Part shown: in pieces, positions 1 to 8,863 of the stretch | How the letters are laid out: each line of letters begins with the position of its first letter | Numbering within the stretch: the stretch's first letter is position 1 | From: Xanthomarina gelatinilytica | Lineage (GTDB): Bacteria; Bacteroidota; Bacteroidia; Flavobacteriales; Flavobacteriaceae | Assembly (NCBI RefSeq): GCF_000348685.1 | Contig: NZ_ANLA01000004.1 | Location: 496,001 to 560,000 of the forward strand | Reading direction: 5' to 3' | DNA length: 64,000 nt | Notes under the pieces: generated by a model | The model's input: only the letters and a program-made list of their open reading frames with translations | What the model was told of the DNA's origin: nothing | Databases searched by the model: none | Position numbers and translations under genes: made by a program

Positions 1-4
1 CCTT

Positions 5-925
5 CTATTTTAATGCAACAGATGAGTAATATTCTTTTTCTTTTTTTAATTTACCATATAAAGGTAAATAAGTCAACAAAAATAAGATAAATACTATAGG
101 TGCAATAACCCAAATGGCAAATAAAAGATAATAATTAAACATTTTTACATATAATTGTCGTTTTGTGTCATTTTTTTTGCCTTTGGAAATAATGAAACTT
201 GCCCATTTTGAAAAAATTACGTTGGCTCGTTTATCAACAGTTATTAAAAAAGGTTTGATGTTTACGGCTTCCTTTTCCAATAATTTGTCTTGTAAGGTTG
301 CGTAATTGTTATCGATGAGATGATTTTTAATGATGGGACTGAATTTCACGGAATGATCGATGTCTTTTTGGGAAACACCTGGTTTAGGAAAAACACCCAA
401 GAAACGTTCTTTTTTTCCAGAAAACATCCATTGTGCAATGGTAATGACACTTATATGGTTTATGTGCCTGTCTGCCAAAACAATATTGCCTACTAGTTGG
501 GCTTGAAGTTCCAAAAGTTTTTTCTTCATTTTTTCCTGAGCCATAATCCACATGTTCCTACAGCCAATAACAGTTATTACAGGTGTGTTGGCAAACAACT
601 TTTTGGCATCTGGAGTGTTTAAGAAAGAGGTGGTTGGTAGCGAAGGTGTTAGGTACCAAATGGAATATCCAAGAACAATTAAATCGTATGTTTTGTTAAG
701 GATGGATTCTGGAACCGGTTTGGTTTTTTCGGGTATTTGTAAAAAAGTTTCGGGAAACACACCGTAAAACTCTTTTTTGTTCCATGGAAACGGAAACGGT
801 TTTTCCATTTCAATGTTAAGAAATGTTAGGTTTGTTTCAGGGGTTTTTAAATCTGAAACAATATTATTTACAATTTCTGTTAACTGTCCAGACTGCGAAT
901 AATGTATAACTAAAACTTCTTTCAT
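5..925 (-). CDS. darA: DarA-like flavodoxin-fold protein of the flexirubin locus
   Basis: This 306-residue protein starts with a flavodoxin-like fold: residues 4-14 read VLVIHYSQSGQ, the FMN-phosphate loop pattern. Near the C-terminus, at about residues 265-288, is one strongly hydrophobic membrane segment followed by a lysine-rich tail. Proteins of this length and layout in Flavobacteria are named dialkylresorcinol condensing enzyme DarA and sit in flexirubin loci, where a dialkylresorcinol is made and esterified to the aryl polyene. The neighbours (acyltransferase, ACP, ketosynthase, ketoreductase, tyrosine ammonia-lyase) fit that locus. The gene is complete, with an ATG start, and lies 13 nt after the acyltransferase gene. 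The rest of the locus, including any darB, would lie left of the window. The assignment rests on family resemblance and context; no catalytic residue could be verified. Confidence 0.72.
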   Translation of the reverse strand: MKEVLVIHYSQSGQLTEIVNNIVSDLKTPETNLTFLNIEMEKPFPFPWNKKEFYGVFPETFLQIPEKTKPVPESILNKTYDLIVLGYSIWYLTPSLPTTSFLNTPDAKKLFANTPVITVIGCRNMWIMAQEKMKKKLLELQAQLVGNIVLADRHINHISVITIAQWMFSGKKERFLGVFPKPGVSQKDIDHSVKFSPIIKNHLIDNNYATLQDKLLEKEAVNIKPFLITVDKRANVIFSKWASFIISKGKKNDTKRQLYVKMFNYYLLFAIWVIAPIVFILFLLTYLPLYGKLKKEKEYYSSVALK

Positions 926-938
926 TTGTATCTGATAA

Positions 939-1820
939 TTATTTTAGGGCATTCCAAAAATCGAAATAGTTAAACCATTGCAAAGGATGTTTTTTAAGCA
1001 TCCATGTTACACTTTGGGTATATTCTTTTAGTAAAGCTTGAGCATCCCTGTGTTTTGCCTGAGATTTTCTGGCGTACAAATGGTAATGCTTGTTGGTTTC
1101 CTTCATGACATACACAAACAATACTGGTACGTTAAGCCTGGAGGCCAACATAAATGGACCAGCAGGGAACTTTGCTTCTTTGCCCAAAAGTTCTTCTGTT
1201 AAAAATTTAGAACCTTTAACATAGCGATCTCCTGTAATGCAGACAATTTCATTTCTTGCTAAGGCTGCATTCACTTCAAAAATATGGGAAAGGTCCTCTT
1301 TTATTAAAATTAATTTAATGTTCGATTTTTTCCTAACACTGTCCAAATATTCTTTTATGGCCGTGTGTTCCACATCTGTGGTTAGTAAACTTATAGAGGC
1401 ATTTTCTTCCAAAATACCAAAAAAGTGTTCGGAAATTTCAAAATTTCCAACATGAGCACTAATTAAGACGCCACCTTTTTTTGCTTTTAAGGTTTCGTTT
1501 ATAAAATGAACTCCATCAGATTCGTAAGTAAATCTATCACTCAAACCTGAGGATATGGCTATTTTATCCAAAATGGTTTGTCCAAAAACATAGTAACTTT
1601 TAAAAATGCCAAAAACACTTTTAAGTTTTGAATATTTTAAACGATGCCTTAAATAATAATAAATGGATTTGGTACTGTCTTTAGAAAAGAAGCAAAAATA
1701 TGCTGCCACAAAATACAGAATAAAGTAAGCTGCTCCTATTCCAACTTTCTTCATGAAAAACACGAAGATTTTGTATCCTAGAACAGTTCCTCTGGATTTA
1801 CCTTGCCATTCAGCAGCCAT
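939..1820 (-). CDS. LpxL/HtrB-family acyltransferase of the flexirubin locus
   Basis: This 293-residue protein belongs to the lysophospholipid/lipid A acyltransferase family (LpxL/HtrB). The N-terminus WQGKSRGTVLGYKIF is typical. A hydrophobic segment spans about residues 28-48. The family HX4D/E motif appears as HVGNFE near residue 123, with the downstream arginine-containing segment TGDRYVKGSKF. The family moves an acyl chain from acyl-ACP to a hydroxyl acceptor at the inner face of the membrane. In flexirubin loci such enzymes are proposed to help join the polyene acid to the dialkylresorcinol, or to modify lipids; this is inference. It lies between darA and the ACP gene on the same strand, with gaps of 13 and about 22 nt, so it is probably co-transcribed. 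It could instead be an ordinary lipid A late acyltransferase. Confidence 0.8.
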   Translation of the reverse strand: MAAEWQGKSRGTVLGYKIFVFFMKKVGIGAAYFILYFVAAYFCFFSKDSTKSIYYYLRHRLKYSKLKSVFGIFKSYYVFGQTILDKIAISSGLSDRFTYESDGVHFINETLKAKKGGVLISAHVGNFEISEHFFGILEENASISLLTTDVEHTAIKEYLDSVRKKSNIKLILIKEDLSHIFEVNAALARNEIVCITGDRYVKGSKFLTEELLGKEAKFPAGPFMLASRLNVPVLFVYVMKETNKHYHLYARKSQAKHRDAQALLKEYTQSVTWMLKKHPLQWFNYFDFWNALK

Positions 1821-1842
1821 ATTATGTTATAAGTAGAATTGT

Positions 1843-2085
1843 TTAGCTTAATTTACGTTCAATAAGCGCATAGAAATCGCTAAGCGACTTTACGTTAATA
1901 AAATCTTCACCAACCAATTTTACGCCAAAATTAGATTCTACGGCAACCACAAGGTCAACAAAATCCAAACTGTCCAGCTCGAGCGTTTCTTTTAAATTGG
2001 CATCTGGTGAAATATCTTCACTTTCAACTTCAAATTCGTCAATAAGAAAGTCGTTTATCTTTTCAATAATAACCTCTTTAGTCAT
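1843..2085 (-). CDS. Acyl carrier protein of the flexirubin locus
   Basis: This small acidic protein has an acyl carrier protein fold. The phosphopantetheine attachment serine sits in LELDSLDFVDL, at about residue 39 from the chosen ATG. The carrier holds the growing polyene chain while the adjacent ketosynthase and ketoreductase extend and reduce it. The frame is open to a GTG two codons upstream (2091). I prefer the ATG at 2085 because it gives the usual MTKEVIIEKI beginning and leaves 10 nt after the ketosynthase gene. It lies directly downstream of that ketosynthase, as expected for a dedicated ACP. A housekeeping AcpP would normally sit next to fabF in a fatty acid operon, so this is probably pathway-specific. 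Confidence 0.9.
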   Translation of the reverse strand: MTKEVIIEKINDFLIDEFEVESEDISPDANLKETLELDSLDFVDLVVAVESNFGVKLVGEDFINVKSLSDFYALIERKLS

Positions 2086-2095
2086 TGCCACACAA

Positions 2096-3310
2096 TTATT
2101 TTTTAATTATTAATGCTGAATTTGTTCCCCCAAATCCAAACGAATTGGACAAAAATACATCAAATTTTTTATCTAACGTTTTGTTAACAAGATTTAATTT
2201 GGATGCTGCTTCATCTGGTTGTTCCAAATTAATGTTTGGAGCAATAAAATTGTTTTGCATCATAAGAACCGAATACAATACTTCGCTGGCTCCTGCCATC
2301 CAACATTCGTGTCCTGTCATGGATTTTGTTGAACTTACATAAGGTCCTTTGTCGCCAAAAACTTCAAAAATGGCTTTGGCTTCATTAGCATCCCCAACTG
2401 GAGTTGAAGTGGCGTGTGCATTAACATATTGAATGTCTTTTGGGTCTATTTGGGCTTGGTCTATAGCCATTTTCATGGCTCTGGCAGGACCATCCACATT
2501 TGGTGTTGATATGTGGTCTCCATTTGAAGAAAAACCATAGCCTATAATTTCTCCATATATAGGAGCGCCTCTTTTTACGGCAGACTCATAGGTTTCCAAA
2601 ATAAGGGTTGCTGCACCTCCACTAGGTACCAAACCGTCCCTATTTAAATCGAAAGGTCTACAGGCCTTTTCAGGTTGGTCTATATTTTTTGAAAACACAC
2701 CTAAGCCATCAAAACTTCCCATAGCAAGTTTGTTTATTTCTTGGGCACCACCACAAATAATATAATCTTGCAAACCACTTTTTATTAATTGATATGCCAT
2801 ACCAATGGAGTGAGAACCACTGGCACATGCAGCACTAATGGTAAAATTGACCCCTTTTAATTTAAAGATGGTAGACAGGTTCATGGTGACCGAAGAATTC
2901 ATTCCTCTAAAAATGGCCCCAGAACCTACAAGGGTTGTATCTTTTTTCTCCCTTATGGTATCGTTGGATTCTATTATGGATTTTGCAGTGCTGTCATTTC
3001 CGTACAGAATACCAATTTCATGAGTGTCTAAAAATTCCTCGGATATTTGAGCGTTTTTTAGGGCTTCCAAGGTGGCTACATAAGCATATTCACCTTCTTC
3101 CCCTAAACTGATACGCTGTCTTCGGGACAATAGGTTTTTGAGGTTAGGCGCTTTAACCATACCTGTTAAAGGTGAACGGTATCCAAATTCAATACGTTCG
3201 TTATCTATGACAATTCCAGACGTTCCTTTATATAAAGATTCTTTTACTTCTTCTAAATTTTCTCCTATACAAGAATATATTCCCATTCCTGATATCACAA
3301 CTCTCCTCAT
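2096..3310 (-). CDS. Beta-ketoacyl-ACP synthase (FabB/FabF-type) of the polyene pathway
   Basis: This is a 404-residue condensing enzyme of the KAS I/II family. The catalytic triad is visible: Cys162 in ISAACASGSHS, His299 in NAHATSTPVGD and His334 in KSMTGHECWMAGA. The full-length fold ends in the family motif SNSFGFGGTN. It carries out decarboxylative condensation of malonyl-ACP with an acyl- or aryl-ACP. Next to tyrosine ammonia-lyase and a dedicated ACP, it most likely extends the 4-coumaroyl starter of flexirubin. This substrate is inferred from context, since the sequence alone does not separate it from a fatty acid KAS. It starts with ATG, 13 nt after the ketoreductase gene. Confidence 0.92.
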   Translation of the reverse strand: MRRVVISGMGIYSCIGENLEEVKESLYKGTSGIVIDNERIEFGYRSPLTGMVKAPNLKNLLSRRQRISLGEEGEYAYVATLEALKNAQISEEFLDTHEIGILYGNDSTAKSIIESNDTIREKKDTTLVGSGAIFRGMNSSVTMNLSTIFKLKGVNFTISAACASGSHSIGMAYQLIKSGLQDYIICGGAQEINKLAMGSFDGLGVFSKNIDQPEKACRPFDLNRDGLVPSGGAATLILETYESAVKRGAPIYGEIIGYGFSSNGDHISTPNVDGPARAMKMAIDQAQIDPKDIQYVNAHATSTPVGDANEAKAIFEVFGDKGPYVSSTKSMTGHECWMAGASEVLYSVLMMQNNFIAPNINLEQPDEAASKLNLVNKTLDKKFDVFLSNSFGFGGTNSALIIKK

Positions 3311-3323
3311 TCCTTAATTTAAT

Positions 3324-4055
3324 TTACGAGTAAATACCTCCATTTATATTTATAACTTCACCAGTAATATACGAAGCTTTTTTTGAAGCTAAAAACGATA
3401 CAGCATGAGCGACCTCTTCTGGTTCCCCAAACCTGTTTATTGGAATTAAATTTTTTAATTCGGCTTCATTCAATTCGGAAGTCATATCCGATTTAATAAA
3501 ACCGGGAGCCACAGCGTTAACGGTTATTTTACGTTTGGCCACTTCTTGTGCCAAAGCTTTGGTTGCTGCAACCAAGGCACCTTTTGCAGCCGAATAATTG
3601 GTCTGTCCTGCAGTTCCTTTAACACCAGAAACGGAAGCTATATTTATTATGCGACCATATCTGTTACGTAACATTTTTTGGATAAGATGGTTGGTCACGT
3701 TAAAAAACCCGTTTAAAGAGGTGTTAATCACATCTTGCCAATCGGTTTGTGGCATCCACATAAAGAGTCCATCTTTTGTAATTCCAGCATTGTTCACTAT
3801 CACCTCAATGGTAGCTTCTTTGTTGTTTTCTTGCCAAGTATCTAGTGCTGTTTTCACCTGTTCGGCATCTGTTACGTTAAATTGAATGATGTCTCCTGTG
3901 TTGCCTTCAGCTTCAACTTCTTTTAAAGTGTCTAAGGCAGCTTCTTTGTTGTTGTTGTAATTTATTAGTATGTGGTAGTCTGTATCAATTGCTAATTGTT
4001 TGCAAATGGCTTTTCCAATCCCTCTAGATCCACCAGTAATTAGGGCACATTTCAT
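3324..4055 (-). CDS. 3-oxoacyl-ACP reductase (FabG-like, SDR)
   Basis: This 243-residue protein is a classical short-chain dehydrogenase. The cofactor glycine motif TGGSRGIG is at residues 7-14, NNAG at 88-91, and the catalytic Ser141/Ser143-Tyr154-x3-Lys158 set is in NIASVSGVKG and NYSAAKG. It reduces the beta-keto group of an acyl-ACP with NAD(P)H. The C-terminal GEVININGGIYS is typical of FabG. It sits immediately before the ketosynthase and ACP genes, so the natural reading is the reductive step of aryl-polyene chain growth. It could equally serve fatty acid synthesis. The ATG start is unambiguous, and the gap to the upstream WG-repeat gene is 44 nt. Confidence 0.9.
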   Translation of the reverse strand: MKCALITGGSRGIGKAICKQLAIDTDYHILINYNNNKEAALDTLKEVEAEGNTGDIIQFNVTDAEQVKTALDTWQENNKEATIEVIVNNAGITKDGLFMWMPQTDWQDVINTSLNGFFNVTNHLIQKMLRNRYGRIINIASVSGVKGTAGQTNYSAAKGALVAATKALAQEVAKRKITVNAVAPGFIKSDMTSELNEAELKNLIPINRFGEPEEVAHAVSFLASKKASYITGEVININGGIYS

Positions 4056-4099
4056 GTATTTGTATTTTTTTTTGTAAGTATTTAGGATTTGAGCAGCTG

Positions 4100-5227
4100 C
4101 TAATTGAAAAGTTCCAAATTATCAAATTGTAAACCTTTGATAACTTCACCATTGGTATTTATGTAAGACCAAGATTTTTTTTCCTTAACTCTTGCAACAC
4201 CATCCTTAAAGCCTTTTAGGTTGTTTTTTTGGAAAATGGAAAATCCTCCAGCTGTAATATCATATTTTTCTTCAATTACCAATTTTCCTTCAGTGTTGAT
4301 GAATCCCCAAAGTTTTGAGGATTTAACAGGTGCTAAACCATCTTCACTAAAAATTTCGGCATCTTTATATTGAAAGGGGATCACAACGTCTCCTTTGGTA
4401 TTTATGTAACCCCATTCCTTGTCTTTCATTACAGGGGCCAAACCCTTAACAAAGGCGCGAGCTTTATCGTAAGCAGGTTCTATAATCCATTCCCCTTTAT
4501 TGTTGATAAAACCAATTTTATCTCCTTTTTTAGCATAGGTAATATTGGAGTTGTTAGAGAAATCCCAGATTTTTTCTGCACCTTCAACAACTTTAAATTC
4601 GTTATTGATGATAAGGCCATGGGTATCACCAAGATTGGCTACCACGTTTCCATCGTAGTAATTGCTAACTCCATCATATTCGGTTTTAACAAAATAGTTT
4701 CCAGAAGGATCAATTAAACCCCATTTTCCGTTTTCTAGAACTTTGGCATAGCCATTTTCAAAATCGAAAGCCTTGGTAAATTTTACTGGAACAACGGTTT
4801 CACCTTTGGTATTAATAAATCCTACGGAGTCTCCATTTCTAATAATGGCATAACCTTCTTTAAAGTCGTAAATTTTGTCTGTTGAAACATTGGTTAATAT
4901 AGGTTCTCCTTTGGTGTTGATGTAAATCCACTCTTTGTCTTTTAATACCACAGCAATACCAGAATTAAATTCCTTTGTTTTATCAAAGACAGGTTCAATA
5001 ACCCATTCGCCTTTACGGTTAATAAATCCCCAAGTTTTACCATCATTGGATGCTTCAGCTAAATCTTCTGAGAAATTTTTAGCCACTTTAAAATTGGGTT
5101 CAATTTGCCAATCTCCAGTTTTGGTAATATATCCATATTTACCATTTTGGTTAGCCAAAGCTAACTCTTGGGCATGAAAATGCATGCTTACAAAAAGCAT
5201 TACGATTAATAGCACTTTAGTTTTCAT
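4100..5227 (-). CDS. Secreted WG-repeat protein within the flexirubin locus
   Basis: This 375-residue protein has an N-terminal signal peptide (MKTKVLLIVMLFVSMHFHAQ). Nearly all of the rest is made of WG (KWG) repeats. I count about ten units by their centres: YGYI, WGFI, WIYI, VGFI, WGLI, HGLI, IGFI, WGYI, WGFI and WSYI. Each unit is some 30-35 residues, with the theme KxWGFINxxGEWVIEPxFD. Such repeats build beta structures and occur in exported proteins of many Bacteroidota; the molecular function is not established. It lies between the ketoreductase and tyrosine ammonia-lyase genes in the same direction, so it may be co-transcribed. Whether it has any role in pigment biology is unknown. 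Confidence 0.88.
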   Translation of the reverse strand: MKTKVLLIVMLFVSMHFHAQELALANQNGKYGYITKTGDWQIEPNFKVAKNFSEDLAEASNDGKTWGFINRKGEWVIEPVFDKTKEFNSGIAVVLKDKEWIYINTKGEPILTNVSTDKIYDFKEGYAIIRNGDSVGFINTKGETVVPVKFTKAFDFENGYAKVLENGKWGLIDPSGNYFVKTEYDGVSNYYDGNVVANLGDTHGLIINNEFKVVEGAEKIWDFSNNSNITYAKKGDKIGFINNKGEWIIEPAYDKARAFVKGLAPVMKDKEWGYINTKGDVVIPFQYKDAEIFSEDGLAPVKSSKLWGFINTEGKLVIEEKYDITAGGFSIFQKNNLKGFKDGVARVKEKKSWSYINTNGEVIKGLQFDNLELFN

Positions 5228-5245
5228 AATAAATAATTTGATTTG

Positions 5246-6772
5246 TTATGTTTTATTGTTAATGATAAAATCTTTAACAAGGTTAACATAAGGATACATA
5301 ATAACGTCTTTTGTAAAGATAGGAACTAAATTTCTAATTTCATCGTACATCTTTTTGGTTTTTGAAGAGATTTTATCCTGAACTTGAAGATATTCAATGG
5401 CTTGAACTATGGTAATAAGCTCGATGGCCAAAACTTCAAAGGCGTTTTCTATGACTTTCTTGGTGGTTAGAGCTGCATTGGTTCCCATACTAACAATATC
5501 CTGATTGTCATTGTTATTTGGAATACTGTGTACATACATTGGGTTGGAAAGCATTTGGTTTTCGGCAGTGGTAGATGTTGCCGTAAATTGGACCCCTTGC
5601 ATTCCAAAATTCAATCCTAGTTTGCCAAGGTTCACAAATGGAGGAAGCATGTTGTTTAACCTGGCATTCAGTAAGTAGTTTAATTGTCTTTCAGAGAGCA
5701 TGCTTAATTTGGTGACAACGGTTTTTAACTTATCCATTTCTAAAGACACATAATCTCCATGAAAATTACCGCCATGATATACGTGTTTCTTTTCTACGTT
5801 CACAATAGGGTTGTCGTTGGCAGAATTAACTTCTTCAATCAATATCTTTTCCACATTGTTTAAGGTGTCCAGTACTGGTCCTAAAATTTGAGGGACACAC
5901 CTTAGGGAATAATATTCTTGAACTTTGTCTTCAAAAACGGAAACATCGTCGTTTTTTGAATACAAGTGATGTTCTCTTTTTCTGGTTAATTGACTATCTT
6001 TTAAATGCTCACGCATGGCTTCGGCAATTTTTCGTTGCCCAACATGTCTTTTGGATTGGTTTAACTCGAAAGACAAATGGTCATCGTAAGCCTTAACAAT
6101 TTCATTTATGGCAGCAGAACAGGAGGTCATCCAGTTCAACAAGCGTTTGGTGTAAATGGCATTTACAATACCAATTCCTGTCATGACAGACGTGCCATTC
6201 ATTAAAGCCAGACCTTCGCGCAATTCTACCGAAATAGGCTTTAAACCTAAGGTCTTGAACACGTCTTCTGTGGCTTTTCTTTCGCCTTTATAAAACACTT
6301 CGCCTTCACCTATTAAAACCAATGCTAAATGCGCCAACTGTACCAAATCGCCACTGGCGCCAACACCTCCATGTTCGTATATTAAAGGAGTGATGTCTTG
6401 ATTGATAAGTTCTGTCATTAATTCAATAACAGACTTATGGACACCAGAATTCCCTAGGGACAAAGTATTTAACCTAGCCAACATAGCAGCTTTTACATAC
6501 ATTGGAGCAATAGGCTGCCCTGTTCCAGAGGCATGACTTCTAATTAAATTATATTGCAGTTGAATGCGTTCAGAATCTTTAATCTTATATTGTGCCATAG
6601 GTCCAAAACCCGTGTTAACGCCATATATAACCTTGTCTTCTGAGAATTTTTTTAAGAAATTGAAGCTATCATCAACGGTTGTGTAAACCTTTTCATCTAT
6701 ATGTATTTTGCTATTTTCAAAAATAACTTTGTAAAAATCTTTTAATTCTAATGTCCCGTTAAATGTTAGCAT
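5246..6772 (-). CDS. Tyrosine ammonia-lyase (MIO enzyme) of flexirubin synthesis
   Basis: This 508-residue protein belongs to the aromatic amino acid ammonia-lyase family. The Ala139-Ser140-Gly141 triad in HGGVGASGDLVQL forms the MIO electrophile, and Tyr50 in VIYGVNTGFGP is the catalytic base position. The residues that set substrate choice read Ser79-His80 (LIRSHASGTG). That pair looks like histidine ammonia-lyase. As I remember it, the characterised tyrosine ammonia-lyase of Flavobacterium johnsoniae has the same pair and is closely similar along its length. The enzyme would deaminate L-tyrosine to 4-coumarate, the aryl starter of flexirubin. It faces the halogenase gene divergently across 108 nt. 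Automatic annotation as hutH is a likely error: no hutU, hutI or hutG genes are present in the window. Confidence 0.88.
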   Translation of the reverse strand: MLTFNGTLELKDFYKVIFENSKIHIDEKVYTTVDDSFNFLKKFSEDKVIYGVNTGFGPMAQYKIKDSERIQLQYNLIRSHASGTGQPIAPMYVKAAMLARLNTLSLGNSGVHKSVIELMTELINQDITPLIYEHGGVGASGDLVQLAHLALVLIGEGEVFYKGERKATEDVFKTLGLKPISVELREGLALMNGTSVMTGIGIVNAIYTKRLLNWMTSCSAAINEIVKAYDDHLSFELNQSKRHVGQRKIAEAMREHLKDSQLTRKREHHLYSKNDDVSVFEDKVQEYYSLRCVPQILGPVLDTLNNVEKILIEEVNSANDNPIVNVEKKHVYHGGNFHGDYVSLEMDKLKTVVTKLSMLSERQLNYLLNARLNNMLPPFVNLGKLGLNFGMQGVQFTATSTTAENQMLSNPMYVHSIPNNNDNQDIVSMGTNAALTTKKVIENAFEVLAIELITIVQAIEYLQVQDKISSKTKKMYDEIRNLVPIFTKDVIMYPYVNLVKDFIINNKT

Positions 6773-6880
6773 CTATTAATTTATTCTGTATTTTTATAAT
6801 AAAATTTTAATAACTTAAACTAAAGTAGTTATTTTGGATTGCAAATTTATAATAATTAATGAATTAATACTACAAAGACC

Positions 6881-8131
6881 ATGAACGATATACATGTTGA
6901 TGTTTTAATTATTGGAGCAGGACCATCTGGTTGTGTTGCAGCAGCTTACTTAAATAACCAAGGGTATGATATTAAGGTAGTTGAAAAGAGTGTTTTCCCT
7001 AGGTTTGTTATAGGTGAAAGTTTGTTGCCTAGATGTATGGATCATTTTGAGGAGGTAGGCTTATTGGACTGTTTAAAAGCAGCTAATTTTGAGTTGAAAC
7101 CTGGAGCAAGGTTTTTAAGAGGAGACGTGGTTTGTAATTTTGATTTTAGCGATAAACACTCGGAAGGTTGGGATTGGACATGGCAGGTGCCCAGAGCAGA
7201 TTTTGACCATATATTGGTAAAGGAAATCATTAAAAAAGGAGTGGATGTGTCTTTTGACCACGAAGTAACAGCTGTGGAAATTGCAGATGATGGTTCGTCT
7301 AAAACCACCATAAAAACCAAAGAAGGGGACACTTATACCATACATGCAAAATTTATTATAGATTCCAGTGGATATGGTCGTGTACTGCCAAGATTATTGG
7401 ATTTGGACAAACCTTCGGCTTTGCCAGACCATTCGTCTATTTTTACGCATGTAAAGGATGTAAACAGAGAGGAGGGAACCGAAGGAACCCTTATTACTTT
7501 CGATGTTTTGGATAAAGATACCTGGTTTTGGGTCATTCCTTTTTCCAATGGGAATACCAGTTTGGGCTTTGTTAGCAAAACCGAATATATAGATTCCTTT
7601 AAGGGTAGTAATACCGAACGAATGAAAGAGATGCTAAAACTCTCTGATTATTATTATGACAGGTTTAAGGATGTGGATTTCCTTTTTGAACCCATAAACA
7701 TTAAAAATTACTCAAAATCCGTAAAGCAACTATATGGTAAAGGCTATGCGCTCACAGGAAATAGCTCTGAATTTTTGGATCCAGTATTTTCCTCTGGTGT
7801 GACCTTTGCTACCGAATCTGCTTTGATGTCTGCAAAACTAATCTCAAAAGAATTAAGAGGGGAATTGGTGGACTGGGAAGAAGAGTACTCCAATTACATT
7901 AAATATGGTGTGGCCGTTTTCTCAACCTATGTTAAAGAATGGTACACAGGTAACTTACAGACTCTATTTTTCCACAGACCGGAAAATCCAGATGTAAAAA
8001 GACAGATTTGTGCTGTTTTAGCTGGTTATGTTTGGGATAAAACCAATCCATTTGTAACCAAACACGATCGAATTGTTAAAACATTGGCACATTTAATAGA
8101 TATGGAAAAAGAACAAAGCGAGGCTAATTAA
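6881..8131 (+). CDS. FAD-dependent halogenase/oxidoreductase of the flexirubin locus
   Basis: This 416-residue flavoprotein carries the FAD-binding GAGPSG at residues 12-17. GESLLP (45-50) and a W-x-W-x-I-P motif (WFWVIP, 215-220) are hallmarks of flavin-dependent halogenases. A second FAD segment, GYALTGNSSEFLDPVFSSGV, lies near residue 290. The enzyme would use reduced flavin, O2 and chloride to chlorinate a phenolic ring, and chlorinated flexirubins are known. It could instead be a hydroxylase of the geranylgeranyl-reductase-like family that shares the fold. It is divergent from tyrosine ammonia-lyase, and its stop codon lies in the loop of a strong terminator hairpin. Chlorination itself is inferred. 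Confidence 0.8.
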   Translation: MNDIHVDVLIIGAGPSGCVAAAYLNNQGYDIKVVEKSVFPRFVIGESLLPRCMDHFEEVGLLDCLKAANFELKPGARFLRGDVVCNFDFSDKHSEGWDWTWQVPRADFDHILVKEIIKKGVDVSFDHEVTAVEIADDGSSKTTIKTKEGDTYTIHAKFIIDSSGYGRVLPRLLDLDKPSALPDHSSIFTHVKDVNREEGTEGTLITFDVLDKDTWFWVIPFSNGNTSLGFVSKTEYIDSFKGSNTERMKEMLKLSDYYYDRFKDVDFLFEPINIKNYSKSVKQLYGKGYALTGNSSEFLDPVFSSGVTFATESALMSAKLISKELRGELVDWEEEYSNYIKYGVAVFSTYVKEWYTGNLQTLFFHRPENPDVKRQICAVLAGYVWDKTNPFVTKHDRIVKTLAHLIDMEKEQSEAN

Positions 8132-8143
8132 CCTCGCTTTTTT
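8117..8143 (+). terminator. Rho-independent terminator of the halogenase gene
   Basis: A perfect 7-bp stem AGCGAGG/CCTCGCT with an 8-nt loop is followed by a run of T. The stop codon TAA of the halogenase-like gene lies inside the loop, so the last codons form the left arm. Confidence 0.85.
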
Positions 8144-8164
8144 AAAAACTATAAAAACGTTTGT

Positions 8165-8767
8165 TTACTTTGTTTTTTTGCTTAGGTCCTTCGCAAAGGT
8201 TTTAGCTAATTTGGCATAGGATTCCGATATTCTGTAGCCAGAATCGAAATCGTAACCCATAGCTCCACTACCTTCGGCATTGGTATATTTTACCGAAAAG
8301 ATAACAGTATCTGGATTGTCGTTTTTGTAAACAGAGATTACGGCATCAATTTTTGAAGGTCTTCTACTTACACCTACGTTGTATCCTGCAAAGATTAATG
8401 TGGTATGTACTTTCATGGTGTATTCTGCGTCACCTAAATCTTTATCCACTTTTATTTCACCATCATCAAAACGCTTGTTAAAAGACTCAATGAATTTAGG
8501 TTCATAACGGTTTTCCCTATCTGCAAACCAAGATTCTTTAAATTTCTCACCGGTTCCTGGCTCTTTTTCGTCACGTTTGGCCATTTTGTCTTTTAAGAAA
8601 TCTTCTTCAGAATCGTATTTTGGAATTTCCAGGTTGGCGTAATCAAATACTAGGTTGTATTCAGTGATACCCTTTAAATTTTTCCAATCCCCTTCTTGAA
8701 CTTTAGACTTTTGCGAAAACAATAGTGAGGTGGAAAACAATAATGCTAAAAATAATAACTTTTTCAT
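8165..8767 (-). CDS. Secreted protein of unknown function
   Basis: I do not recognise this 200-residue protein. It begins with a clear signal peptide (MKKLLFLALLFSTSLLFSQ), typical of Bacteroidota exported proteins. The mature part is rich in charged residues, with an acidic/lysine segment near residues 58-85. It ends in a tyrosine- and serine-containing amphipathic stretch (GYRISESYAKLAKTFAKDLSKKTK) reminiscent of small periplasmic lipoproteins that bind other envelope proteins. The segment GYNVGVSRRPSKIDAVISVY looks like beta strands. It is a single gene that ends close to the halogenase terminator on the opposite strand. There is no evidence that it belongs to the pigment locus. Confidence 0.85.
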   Translation of the reverse strand: MKKLLFLALLFSTSLLFSQKSKVQEGDWKNLKGITEYNLVFDYANLEIPKYDSEEDFLKDKMAKRDEKEPGTGEKFKESWFADRENRYEPKFIESFNKRFDDGEIKVDKDLGDAEYTMKVHTTLIFAGYNVGVSRRPSKIDAVISVYKNDNPDTVIFSVKYTNAEGSGAMGYDFDSGYRISESYAKLAKTFAKDLSKKTK

Positions 8768-8863
8768 GATAAGTTGGTTTTTAAATGATTTACTGGGCTA
8801 ATATAAAGTAACTTCATATAAAATTACATACGAAGAGTTACGTATTTTCAGTAAAAAATTGTC

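Noticed and set aside
4300-5150. Periodic sequence that could look like a repeat array or CRISPR
   Set aside because: The periodicity comes from codons of the WG repeats, with no identical repeats or spacers.
5246-6772. Histidine ammonia-lyase (hutH)
   Set aside because: The Ser-His pair suggests it, but the pigment locus and similarity to Flavobacterium tyrosine ammonia-lyase argue for tyrosine. No other hut genes are in the window.
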